Source: Saccharothrix sp. NRRL B-16314 (lineage in GTDB: Bacteria > Actinomycetota > Actinomycetes > Mycobacteriales > Pseudonocardiaceae). From it: a DNA stretch of 64,000 nt. The notes beneath the pieces are model-generated. The model saw only the letters and a program-made list of their open reading frames with translations, had not been told where the DNA came from and ran no database searches. The translations under genes were made by a program, and so were the position numbers. This document shows, in pieces, positions 9,130-18,100 of this stretch. Within the stretch, counting starts at the first letter, position 1; every line of letters begins with the position of its first letter. The stretch is from the NCBI RefSeq assembly GCF_000716595.1, contig NZ_JNXC01000001.1:934891-998890 (forward strand), given 5' to 3'.

Positions 9130-10339
9130 CCGGAACAGCCTCCCGCTCGCGCACCCGGCTCGCCAGGACCGCGCCGAGCAGCGCCGCCGCCGTGCTCGCA
9201 CCGGCCGCCGCCGCAGGCCCGAAGTGGTCCAGCAGCGAGCCGGCCAGCGGCAGCGCCAACGCCGAACCCGCAGTGGTGAACGTGCCCATCCAGCCGAAAG
9301 CCTCGACCTTGCGGTCTTCCGGCGCGAGCCCGCTGATCCGCTCGTTGTTGGCCGCGATGGCGGGTGCGATGGCCATCCCGCCCACCCCCAGCACCAGGCC
9401 GATCAGCCACACCGACGACGGTTCCAGCACCGGCGGCAGCACCAGCACCAGCGGTGCGACACCGAGCGCCATCAACAGCATCCGCCGGGGGAACCGGGCC
9501 TGCCCGCCGAGCCCGCCCGCGATCAACCCGCCGACCAGCGACCCCAGGCCCCACACCGCCGTCAGCACACCGGCGACCGCGGGCGTGCCGAGGTCACGGG
9601 CCCACGCGATGATCACCAGGTCGATCGACACCAGCGACGCCACCATGCACAACGACGCGCCGAACGCCAGCACGAGCGGTCGGTCCCGCAACAACGTCCG
9701 CCTGCCGCGCTCCGCCGCCAGGCCCGCCGGCTGATCAAGCCCGGCCCGGCGCAGCGCGCCACCGAACCCCAGCGCGCCGAGCACCGCCAGCGCACCGCAC
9801 AGCCACAGCGCGACCTGCCCGTTCCACACGGCCACCACGACCGCCGCCCCCGCCGGACCGGCGATGTACATGGCCTCCTGCACGGACGCCTCGACGGTGA
9901 ACACCGCCGACCGCGCCGAACCGGTGGCCAGCCTCGGGAAGCTCGCCCGGCTCATCGCCGTGACCGGTGGCGTGCTCAACCCCGTCAGGAACGCCACGAC
10001 CGCCGCCACCGGCCACGCCGAGCCGGGCGTGAACCCGGGCAGCAGGCCGAGCACCACGATGCCCACGCCGTAGCCCGAGGCCGTGACCAGCAGCAACCGC
10101 CCGGCCGGACTCCGGTCCGCGGCACGTCCCCGCATCGGCCCCGCCACGCCCATGCCCAACGTCAACGCACCGCCGACCACGCCCGCCACCGCGTACGAGC
10201 CCGTCCACCCGGCTATCAGGAACGACACCGCCAACGGCGTCGCGGGCAGGTGGATGCGGCCGACCACCGACCACAGGAGCAGCCAGGGGAGATGCGGGAT
10301 CGCGGCGAGTTGCCGGTACGGGCGGAGCACGGGTGACAC
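9122..10339 (-). CDS. MFS transporter
   Basis: About 405-aa major facilitator protein with roughly 12 hydrophobic segments. A cytoplasmic-loop motif GPMRGRAADRSPAGR lies between helices 2 and 3, and the middle loop RRAGLDQPAGLAAERGRRTLL separates the halves. It resembles bacterial efflux MFS proteins without a clear substrate. The GTG start at VSPVLRPYRQL is preceded by a G-rich stretch; a GTG 10 codons upstream is possible but lacks a ribosome site. It is divergent from the YbaB/WXG operon. Confidence 0.85.
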   Translation of the reverse strand: MSPVLRPYRQLAAIPHLPWLLLWSVVGRIHLPATPLAVSFLIAGWTGSYAVAGVVGGALTLGMGVAGPMRGRAADRSPAGRLLLVTASGYGVGIVVLGLLPGFTPGSAWPVAAVVAFLTGLSTPPVTAMSRASFPRLATGSARSAVFTVEASVQEAMYIAGPAGAAVVVAVWNGQVALWLCGALAVLGALGFGGALRRAGLDQPAGLAAERGRRTLLRDRPLVLAFGASLCMVASLVSIDLVIIAWARDLGTPAVAGVLTAVWGLGSLVGGLIAGGLGGQARFPRRMLLMALGVAPLVLVLPPVLEPSSVWLIGLVLGVGGMAIAPAIAANNERISGLAPEDRKVEAFGWMGTFTTAGSALALPLAGSLLDHFGPAAAAGASTAAALLGAVLASRVREREAVPVG

Positions 10340-10454
10340 TCTGCCCCCACCCCCCGACAGATCGGTCACGGCGATCGGTCACGGAGATCCGAGGGAACCC
10401 GCGGTCCTCCGTCCGCGTCAGCACCTTCTGGGTGGCGCATACGAGGGGACAGCC

Positions 10455-10952
10455 GTGACCGATCCGACCGGGCGACGGGCCGAGCTGGAGGCGCGGAACG
10501 CGGCCATGCGCGAACGGGTCGACTCCCTCCTGGCGGAGCTGCACAAGAAGACCGCCGAGGTGCGCGAAGCACAGGCGCAGGCCATGGCGATCACGGCGAG
10601 CGCGGTGTCCGAGGACGGTTCCGTCCGCGCCACCGTCGACTCCGGCGGCGCGTTGACCTCCCTGGAGTTCTCCCCGAACGCCTTCGAGCGCTCCACACCC
10701 GACAAGCTGGCCCGACTCGCCACCGAGACCGTGCGGCAGGCCATCGCACAGGCGCGCACGGAGTTGAACGAGGTGCTGGCTCCGGCGCAGCAGGGCGCGA
10801 GCGTCGACCTGTCCGAGATGCTGCCCGGCGTGCCGGCGCTGGCCGACCTCATCCCCAAGCCGCCGGTCGTGCCCGAGGCCTCGCCGCAACCCGGTCGTCC
10901 CACACCGCCCGCCGACGACGGCAGCAGCGTCATGGACAGGAGTGGCTGGTGA
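10455..10952 (+). CDS. YbaB/EbfC-family protein, first gene of the toxin operon
   Basis: 165 aa. The N-terminal half is a coiled coil (ELEARNAAMRERVDSLLAEL) followed by the YbaB-like sheet SVRATVDSGGALTSLEFSPN and a second helix. The tail after residue 130 is Pro-rich and disordered. YbaB-like proteins of this shape accompany WXG100 genes in many actinomycetes; a nucleoid or chaperone role is not established. The GTG start follows gaggggac. Its stop overlaps the GTG of the WXG100 gene by 4 bases (GTGA). Upstream, ggaac at 10394-10398 followed about 17 bases later by cgtca resembles an ECF/SigE-type promoter, which is only a suggestion. Confidence 0.75.
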   Translation: MTDPTGRRAELEARNAAMRERVDSLLAELHKKTAEVREAQAQAMAITASAVSEDGSVRATVDSGGALTSLEFSPNAFERSTPDKLARLATETVRQAIAQARTELNEVLAPAQQGASVDLSEMLPGVPALADLIPKPPVVPEASPQPGRPTPPADDGSSVMDRSGW

Positions 10953-11260
10953 GCGGGTTCGACGTCAACGTGGCCGGCCTGCGCCAGGGCGCGGGTCGGT
11001 TCGGCGCGGCGGGCGATGCGCTGGACGGCGTCATGCAGGCGTTGGACTCGGCGTTGAAGGCCGAGGGGCAGTGCTGGGGTGGTGACGAATCCGGCCAGGC
11101 GTTCGCCGCGGAGTACGTGCGCAACTCCGAGGCGACGTTGAACGCCTTCAAGGAACTCGCGCAGGCGCTTGACGGGATCCGCACCGGCGTGGAGGCGAGC
11201 GCCGACGCCTACGAGGGCTCCGACCAGGGAAACGCGACCGGGATCTCCCGGACCTACTGA
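10949..11260 (+). CDS. WXG100/ESX-type small secreted protein
   Basis: 103-aa alpha-helical protein. It has the central CWGGDESG turn (WxG) between two long amphipathic helices and the length typical of WXG100 partners exported by type VII secretion. No T7SS core genes are in the window. It is translationally coupled to the YbaB-like gene (GTGA overlap) and lies directly upstream of a larger WXG100-domain protein, with which it may form the export complex. Confidence 0.85.
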   Translation: MSGFDVNVAGLRQGAGRFGAAGDALDGVMQALDSALKAEGQCWGGDESGQAFAAEYVRNSEATLNAFKELAQALDGIRTGVEASADAYEGSDQGNATGISRTY

Positions 11261-11288
11261 TCTCCCGGACTCACTGAGGGGCACGGCG

Positions 11289-13046
11289 TTGGGCATCGAG
11301 ATCCCGGGCGAGGTCACCTGGCTCTTCCCGGTCGTGGTCGGGCAGAGCTGGCCGGAAGGTGACGAAACGGCACTCCGGCGGATGGCCGACGCCTATCGCG
11401 CCGCCGCACGGGGCGTGCAGTCCGTGATCGACGAGGGCAACGGCGCGGCGTCGTCCGTGGTCGCGAGCCAGGCGGGTGGAGCGGGCGAGGAGTTCCGGGA
11501 GTACTGGCAGAAGTTCTCCGACGGCGACGACTCGTACCTGTCGACGTTGCGGAAGACCTGTGAGGAGTTGGCGGAGAGCTGCGACAACACGGCGTCGGAG
11601 GTGGAGTACGCCAAGCTGTCGATCATCGCGGCGCTGGTCGCGCTGGCGATCGAGATCGCGGCGCTGGTCGCGGCGGCGTTCGGCACGTTCGGCGCGTCGA
11701 CGGCGGGTGTTCCGATCGCTCAGCAGGCCACGCGGCTGATCGTGCAGTTCGCGTTCCGTCAGCTGGTCATCGCGATCCTGGGGGAGGTCGTGATCTCGGT
11801 CGGTGTCGACGCGACCACCCAGGCCGTGCAGGTGGCGCGCGGTGATCGGGAGGCGTGGGACCGGGGCGGGATCACCGAGGCGGCGGTGCCAGGGGCGGTG
11901 TCGGCGGCGGTGCCGAGGGTGTCGTCCGGGGTGGTGGGCGGTGTCCCGGGCGGGCTGAAGGTCGAGGGCGGTGAGCCGACCGGGCAGGTGCCGGTCGGTG
12001 CTACGCGTGGTGCGGTCGAGGGCGCGGTGCCCCCGGTCGGCCCGGCGGTGTCCCCGGTCGGCCCGGCGGCGGTGGGGCAGGACATCCCGGCGCAGGACGT
12101 GCCGACGGGCGCGTCGCCGGGTGGGGTGTCCGGTTCGATCGGCGGGGCCAAGGACGGTCTGCCTGCCGGGCCACCGCGGGTTGACGGGTCCGTTGGTGGG
12201 TTGGTCGGCGGGCCGGTCGGTTCGCCTGGTTGGGCGCCCGTGAGTCGGGACGGGTTGAACCGGCCGCCGGCGGGGACGACTTCGACTTCGGCGGCTGCGC
12301 CGGCGATGACCGCGCCGACTTCTTTTGCCGGTGGTGGCGACTCATCGCCTGCCACGTCGTCTACGTCGTTCAGCGGGACTCCCGGCGGGCGCCCGGATGC
12401 TTCGGTGCCGACGTTTTCCGGTGGTGGCGCGGGACCTTCCATCGGTAGCCGCCTTGGCCCGGCTCCCGCATCGCCTGCTGTCGGTGCACCTGCTGTCGGT
12501 GGGTCTGTCGGCGGCGGGTCCGGTGGCGGGCCTGCGACTGCTGCTCCCACTGCCGGCGGTGCGGTCTCGGGTGGGGTGCCGCTGGCCGGTGCGGTGGCCG
12601 GCGGTGCGATGGCCGGCGGTGCGGCTGCTCGTGCTTCGACGCGCGGTCGGTCGGCACCCGGAACCCGAGCACCCGAAGCAGGCCCACCGGACGACGTCAC
12701 GCCCGACGTGACCGACGAGCACACCCCGGCGTCCGGTCATGAATGGCCGGAGGAAACCGCCACCGAACCCGCCACGGATCCGCTGCCCCACAAGGACGTC
12801 GACACGGACCAGGGAGCCAGGCGCCCGGCCTTCGTCACCGACGGGACCTGGCACCGGATGGAACAGGACAGCGCGAAGTTCACGAAGTCCGGCGGTACGG
12901 TCGAGGTGATCGACACGGTCGCCCTGCGCGACCCGCTGCACCTCCACCCGCACACGTACCAGACCCGATGGCGCGTGACGCTCGCCGACGGCACCACCGA
13001 GATCCACGTCAGGAGCTACCCGAATGAGCACGACGCAGCCCTCTGA
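11289..13046 (+). CDS. CpnT-like WXG100-domain polymorphic toxin candidate
   Basis: 585 aa. Residues 1-175 resemble the N-terminal domain of actinobacterial CpnT-type proteins (VTWLFPVVVGQSWPEGDETALRRMADAY), with two hydrophobic helices at about 111-135 and 150-172. Residues 190-495 are a Gly/Pro/Ala/Val-rich low-complexity linker. The last about 80 residues form a compact domain (RPAFVTDGTWHRMEQDSAKF ... WRVTLADGTTEIHVRSYP) that I do not recognise and that occupies the toxin position. The TTG start was chosen because GAGGGG lies 7 bases upstream and the product matches the family start; the frame upstream overlaps the WXG100 gene. It overlaps the next gene by 23 bases, the usual toxin-immunity arrangement. 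Secretion by T7SS and toxicity are inferred. Confidence 0.75.
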   Translation: MGIEIPGEVTWLFPVVVGQSWPEGDETALRRMADAYRAAARGVQSVIDEGNGAASSVVASQAGGAGEEFREYWQKFSDGDDSYLSTLRKTCEELAESCDNTASEVEYAKLSIIAALVALAIEIAALVAAAFGTFGASTAGVPIAQQATRLIVQFAFRQLVIAILGEVVISVGVDATTQAVQVARGDREAWDRGGITEAAVPGAVSAAVPRVSSGVVGGVPGGLKVEGGEPTGQVPVGATRGAVEGAVPPVGPAVSPVGPAAVGQDIPAQDVPTGASPGGVSGSIGGAKDGLPAGPPRVDGSVGGLVGGPVGSPGWAPVSRDGLNRPPAGTTSTSAAAPAMTAPTSFAGGGDSSPATSSTSFSGTPGGRPDASVPTFSGGGAGPSIGSRLGPAPASPAVGAPAVGGSVGGGSGGGPATAAPTAGGAVSGGVPLAGAVAGGAMAGGAAARASTRGRSAPGTRAPEAGPPDDVTPDVTDEHTPASGHEWPEETATEPATDPLPHKDVDTDQGARRPAFVTDGTWHRMEQDSAKFTKSGGTVEVIDTVALRDPLHLHPHTYQTRWRVTLADGTTEIHVRSYPNEHDAAL

Positions 13047-13545
13047 CCGGTCGGCTTCCGAGCAGCGCCACGACGAGCTGCTCCAGCACATCGGCGGCGT
13101 GCTGCTGGACGCTGCTCCCGACGGCTTCCGGCGGATCGACCTGCTGGTGCGGATGACCGTGGCGGTGCAGGACGCGACGTTGAAGGTGTACATGCCGGAC
13201 CGCGGCACCCCCGAGGTGGTCCCGCCGGAAGGGCTGATCGCCGCCTTCCAGGAGCTGCGGCAGGTGCTGTACCAGCCGGGACGCGGCACGTGGTTCTCGG
13301 CGCGGTGCGTGGTCAACGCGCCGGCCCGGATCGACGTCACCTACAACGTCGACCACGACCCCGGGTTCGACCCGCCGGTGCCGGCGGCGGACTTCGCCCG
13401 TGACCTCCAGGTCTTCCCCCGCGACGAGGCCTACCTCCCCGACTGGCTGCGCGCGAAGCTGGTCGAGGCGAGCACCGGCCCCGGGAGAGCCGACCTCGAA
13501 CACGCCGGCCCCAAGGACGCGAGCACCGAGGAGCAGAACACATGA
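13024..13545 (+). CDS. Stand-alone YezG-like (putative immunity) protein
   Basis: 173 aa, soluble. It has the fold pattern of YezG/DUF600-type immunity proteins: an N-terminal helix pair, a beta core with TVAVQDATLKVYMP, the motif YQPGRGTWFSARCVV, and FPRDEAYLPDWLRAKL near the end. The same motifs (GxGTWxS; FPRxDxxxPxWLR) recur at the N-termini of the two following TNT proteins, so all three share one domain. The start lies inside the end of the preceding toxin candidate and the stop overlaps the next ATG (ATGA). The best guess is immunity to the unassigned C-terminal domain upstream. The YezG assignment comes from pattern recall, not a search. Confidence 0.65.
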   Translation: MSTTQPSDRSASEQRHDELLQHIGGVLLDAAPDGFRRIDLLVRMTVAVQDATLKVYMPDRGTPEVVPPEGLIAAFQELRQVLYQPGRGTWFSARCVVNAPARIDVTYNVDHDPGFDPPVPAADFARDLQVFPRDEAYLPDWLRAKLVEASTGPGRADLEHAGPKDASTEEQNT

Positions 13546-15050
13546 CCGCGCCGCAGTTGGACGTCGAGGACCAGAACGCCGTCCTCGGCTCCGTCACCAC
13601 CCTGCTGGTGCAGCGCCTGCCCGGCGACTGGGAGCAGCTGTTCGTCGACTTCCGGATGATGGGCAGCCACCTGGAGGCGCAGGTCTCCGGCGTGACCATG
13701 TACGGCTCGTCGTTCGACTGGGACCTGCCGCCGGAGGCGCAGCCGTTCTTCGTGCAGCTGCGCGCCGGCATGGCCGGTCCGGGCGTCGGCACGTGGTTCT
13801 CGATGAAGTTCCACCTCGTGCACCCGGACACGTACTCGGCGGAGTTCGACCGGGACCACGAGCCGGACTGGAACCAGCCGCCCACGCCGGGGCACTACGC
13901 CGAGGAGCTGCAGCTCTACCCGCGCGAGGACGGCGCGATCCCGGCCTGGCTGCGGGGACGGGTGGGGCTGGGGCCGGCCAGGAGCAGCCTGTTCGCCGCG
14001 CCGGTGTTCGACGGGACCGACCCGCGGGGCAACCCGGTGCACCACCGCCCGGCCGTGCACCCGCAGGAGCTGGACGACCTCCTCGCCTACCTGGAGAACG
14101 CGCCGGTCGTGCTGTCCGCGCGTTCCCGCGGCACGGACGTGTTCAAGCCGGATGCGCCGCCGTCCGTGCCGCTGACCTTCCACACCGACGGCACCTGGGT
14201 GTGGCCGGGCGGCGTGGCGCACTACCTGCGCCACCACCGCGTGCCGCCGCTGCCGCAGCTCGTGGAGCACATCCGGGACAACGAGTACGCCGTGCCGCAG
14301 GTCTCACCGGACGCGGAGGCCGCCGCGAGCGCCGTCGCCACCGGGCAGGCCGAGGGCGCACCGCTGCCCGAGCACCGGCCGCGGGTGATCACCGACGTCG
14401 ACCAACGCGCGCTCGACCACCTCAAGGCCCGGCTCGACCACTACGGCGTCGCGGCGTCCGCGTACGGCATCGTGGAGCCGAAGCCGGACGCGTTGGTGAT
14501 CGAACCCGTGCCCGGGCGGTCCGGCTGGCAGGTCCAGTTCTGGGACGCCGACCGCGGCCCGCACGGTCACCCGAGGGTGTACGAGCACGCGGTGGACGCG
14601 GCGAAGGTGCTGCTGGCCGAGCTGCTGTGGCAGTCGGACCTCGATCGGACGCCCGCGGCGGACACCGGCGCCCTCGTGACGCCGGTCGCGGGCATCCAGC
14701 CGCTGCCGGACGAACCGCCGCTGTCGCTGTTCCGGGATCACGAGGACGTCGTCATCCCGGTCGGGACCGAGCTGGACCGGTTCGGCGCGGACACCGGCAA
14801 CCTCGTCTACACGGCCGGCACGGTGCCGGGCAGCCGCTCGTTGCCGCCGGAGTGGCTGAACCGCCCGTACCACCTGTACCGGGTGATGAAGCCCATCCCG
14901 GCGTTGAAGGGCGTCGCGGTGCCGTGGTTCGGGCAGGTCGGCGGCGGCACGGGGTACTTCCTGGCGAAGTCGGTGCGCGATCTTCTGGCCGGTGGGAGCC
15001 TGGTGGAGGAGGCCGCGGCGGCGCTTCGGACGTCGCCACCGGGGGTCTAG
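13542..15050 (+). CDS. YezG-like / TNT-domain fusion (NAD+ glycohydrolase toxin), short form
   Basis: 502 aa. Domains: YezG-like (about 1-140; GPGVGTWFSMKFH, YPREDGAIPAWLRG); a second conserved domain (about 170-260; LLAYLENAPVVLSARSRG, TDGTWVWPGGVAHYLR); a third small domain (about 283-365; WQVQFWDADRGPHGH); and a C-terminal TNT domain (about 385-490; ELDRFGADTGNLVYTAGT, RPYHLYRVMKPI, WFGQVGGGTGYFL). TNT is the NAD(P)+-cleaving toxin domain of M. tuberculosis CpnT, whose essential Arg, His and Gln map to the RFG, PYH and FGQ motifs here. There is no signal peptide or WXG motif, so the export route is unclear. It is coupled to the preceding gene by ATGA. Having a putative immunity-type domain fused to the toxin is unusual. 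Confidence 0.8.
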   Translation: MTAPQLDVEDQNAVLGSVTTLLVQRLPGDWEQLFVDFRMMGSHLEAQVSGVTMYGSSFDWDLPPEAQPFFVQLRAGMAGPGVGTWFSMKFHLVHPDTYSAEFDRDHEPDWNQPPTPGHYAEELQLYPREDGAIPAWLRGRVGLGPARSSLFAAPVFDGTDPRGNPVHHRPAVHPQELDDLLAYLENAPVVLSARSRGTDVFKPDAPPSVPLTFHTDGTWVWPGGVAHYLRHHRVPPLPQLVEHIRDNEYAVPQVSPDAEAAASAVATGQAEGAPLPEHRPRVITDVDQRALDHLKARLDHYGVAASAYGIVEPKPDALVIEPVPGRSGWQVQFWDADRGPHGHPRVYEHAVDAAKVLLAELLWQSDLDRTPAADTGALVTPVAGIQPLPDEPPLSLFRDHEDVVIPVGTELDRFGADTGNLVYTAGTVPGSRSLPPEWLNRPYHLYRVMKPIPALKGVAVPWFGQVGGGTGYFLAKSVRDLLAGGSLVEEAAAALRTSPPGV

Positions 15051-15087
15051 CGACAGTCGCAGCGCGTCATTGGTCCGTTCGGCTCAG

Positions 15088-15115
15088 CGGGTCCCCGTGC
15101 GGGCACCGGGACCCG
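15088..15115 (+). terminator. Hairpin between the two TNT genes
   Basis: Stem cgggtccccgtgc / gcaccgggacccg with one mismatch and a tight loop, ending one base before the ribosome site of the next gene. It could be a terminator separating the genes or an attenuator that sequesters the start region of the second TNT gene. Confidence 0.5.
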
Positions 15116-15124
15116 AGGGGGAAG

Positions 15125-18100
15125 ATGTTGCACGTGTCCGAGCTGAAGCCGCTGAACCCGACCGAGCAGGATGCGCTGGTCAAGCAGATCGGCCTGACGC
15201 TGATGCGGGCCGCGCCGGAGGAGTGGCGGCACGTGACGGCCGAGTACCGCGCGACCGGCCGGTACTTCGAGCTGGCCGCCGAGGTGCGGACGGCCGACGG
15301 CGCCCTGCGTGCCTGGTCGCCGCCCCACGAGGTGGCCGGCCTGTTCTCGCGTCTGCGCGCCGGCATGTACCGCGACGGCCGGGGCAGCTGGTCCAACGCC
15401 CGGTACCAGCTGGACCACCCGTCCAGCTACAACCTGGACTTCGACCGCGCCGAGCCGTCCTGGACCACGCCACCGCCGCCGCAGGCGTACCTGGACGAGA
15501 TGCGGTTCTTCCCGCGCACCGACGAGAACGTGCCGGACTGGCTGCGCCGCCGCCTCCAGCAGACCGCGCCGCCGCCGCAGGACCAGCTGCCGCACGACCA
15601 GCCGCGGGCGTTCCGCACGGCCCGGGTGTTCGACGGCGCCGGTCCGGGCGGACGTCCGTCGGTGAACCGGCCGCCGGTCGCCGACACGGACCGCGACCTG
15701 CTGCTGAGCTACCTGGACCGGGCGCCGGTCGCGGTGATCGGGCGCGGGTTCGACGCGGACGTGCTGAACCCGGACGCGCCGGCGCTGGTGCCGGTGGCGT
15801 TCCAGACCGACGGGCACTGGATCTGGCCCGCCGCGGTCGGCTACTACCTGCGGGCGTACGACGTGCCGCCGGAGCCGGAGCTGGTGGAGCGGGCCAAGGC
15901 GCAGGACTTCGTGCTGCCCGAGGTGAGCGAGGAGGCGCGGGTCGCCGCCGCGGCGAACCTGGGTGCGCCCGCCGCGCCGCAGGGCACCGTGCTGCCGGTC
16001 GCGGAGCCGGTGGGAGCGCCGGTCGAGCAGCCGGTCGAGGTGGGCACGACGGTCGTCGCGCCACTGCCGGCCCTGGCCGCCGACCGCGCGCCGGAGCCGG
16101 TGAACCAGCCCGAGCCGCCGGTGGACGTCGAGGAGACCGCGAACCTCACCGAGTTGCGGCCGGAGATCATCGAGTACGCCCAGGACGGTCCGCCGTACCG
16201 GGTGCGGTTCGACGAGGACGGCCCGGTGATCGACGACCGGTACCGGCGCGAGTCCTACGTGGACGGCATGGACCTGTTCGCCCCCGCCGCGTACGAGGGT
16301 GACTCGAACGAGACCCGGCTGAACGAGATCCAGTCGGGTACTCCGGAGCAGGGCAACCCGCAGCCGGACGAACCACAGCCGGGCGAATCACGGCCGAGCG
16401 AACCGCAGTCGGTGGAGCGGCAGTCGGCCGAGCCGCAGTCGAACGAGCCGCAGCTGGGCGAACCACAGCTGGGCGAACCACAGCTGGGCGAACCACAGCT
16501 GGGCGAACCACAGCTGGGCGAGCCGCAGCCGGACGACACCGGGTCGCGCGCTCCCGAGCTGCACGACACCCAGACCTGGAACCCGTTCACCGACGAGGAG
16601 CCCGAAGCCGAGCCCGCGACCGAGCCCGCCGAGGAGACCGCCGAAGTAAGGGCGATCACCGACGAGCCCGCGCACGTCGAGCAGGCCCACGAGCAGCCCG
16701 CGTACGACCAGCCTGCCTACGAGCGGCCCGGGTACGACCAGCCCGGTTATGAGCAGCCTGGGTATGACCAGCCCGTCTACGAGCAGTCCGGGTACGACCA
16801 GCCGGGGTACGAGCCGTCAGCGGAGCACGAGCCGCAGCCGCTCGGGGAACCGTCCGTCGCACCCGAGGACACCGCTGAGCACCCGGCGGACGACAGCACG
16901 AACGACAGTACGAACGACAGTACGAACGACACGGTCGACACGGTCGACGCCGCCGGCGAAGACGCTGCCGAGGTCACCGCCGAGTTCGAGATGGACCAGG
17001 ACCGGTTGTACGCGCCGGAGCGGGCGGAGTCGCACTTCGCCGAGCAGTCGTACACCGAGCCGCACACCGAGCAGCCGTTCGGCGAGCAGGCTTTCGGTGA
17101 GCCGGAGGACACCCGGTTCGAGTCGCGGGACGACGAGCCCCAGGCCGGCGACCAGCACCACTCCGACCAGCACCACTCCGACCAGCACGTCACCGAGCAG
17201 GTGCCGCCGCCGTTCGCGGACCAGGCGACCCAGTTCGCCCCCGCGGTGGAGTTGTTCGACGACGTGGACCAGCCCGCGCCACCGGCCCCGATCCTGAGCC
17301 CGCCGCCGGTCGAACCGCCGGTGCAGGTCGACGTGCCGAAGCCGCCCGAGCCGCGCCAGGTCACGCCGGACGAGGAGCGGGAGCTGTCCGCCGTCCGCCG
17401 CACCCTGGACGGCCTGGACGTGCCGCCCACCGCCTACCGGTTCGGCGGCGAGCCCGCCGACCACACCTGGATGCTGCGCGTCGACGGCCAGGACTGGGAG
17501 GTGTCGTACTTCGACCACGGCCCCACCAACCCGGTCCGCTTCGACCGCCTGGAGGACGCCGCCGCCTACCTGATCGGCCGGCTGGTGCTCACCAACCGCC
17601 GCGCACCCCGCCCACCGGCCCCGATGCCGCCGCCACCACCGCAGCGCCCGCGTCCGCCGATGAACGGGGTGAACAACGGGCTCAACAACGGCATGAACAA
17701 CGGCCTGAACAACGGGTTCCGCGAAGAACCGCCGCGTCGCCCCGGACCGCCGCAGCAGCAGCGCCCGCCGGTCGAACCGCCGGTGCCCGCGCCGTCCGCG
17801 CAGGCCACCCAGGTCGTGCAGCCCGCGTCGCAGTCGGGCGCCATGACGTCGACCCAGGAGCCGAAGCCCCAGCGCTCCTGGCCGATCAACCCGATGAACG
17901 GCGAGCCACCGCTCACCCTGTTCCGGCACAAGAAGATGGTCGAGCTGCCCGCCGGCATGGAGGTGGACCGCTTCGGCGAAGGCGAGGGCAACCTCGTCTA
18001 CGCGGCGGGCACCCCGTTCGGCCAGCGCTCGCTGGTGCCGTCCTGGATCAACCGCCCGTACCACGTCTACCGCCTGCGCCGACCGGTCGAGGTGCTGACC

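Noticed and set aside
13400..15124. Upstream extension of the long TNT frame through the sister gene
   Set aside because: The extension is an out-of-frame, Arg/Ala-rich reading of the 13542-15050 gene; YezG-like homology begins only at 15125.
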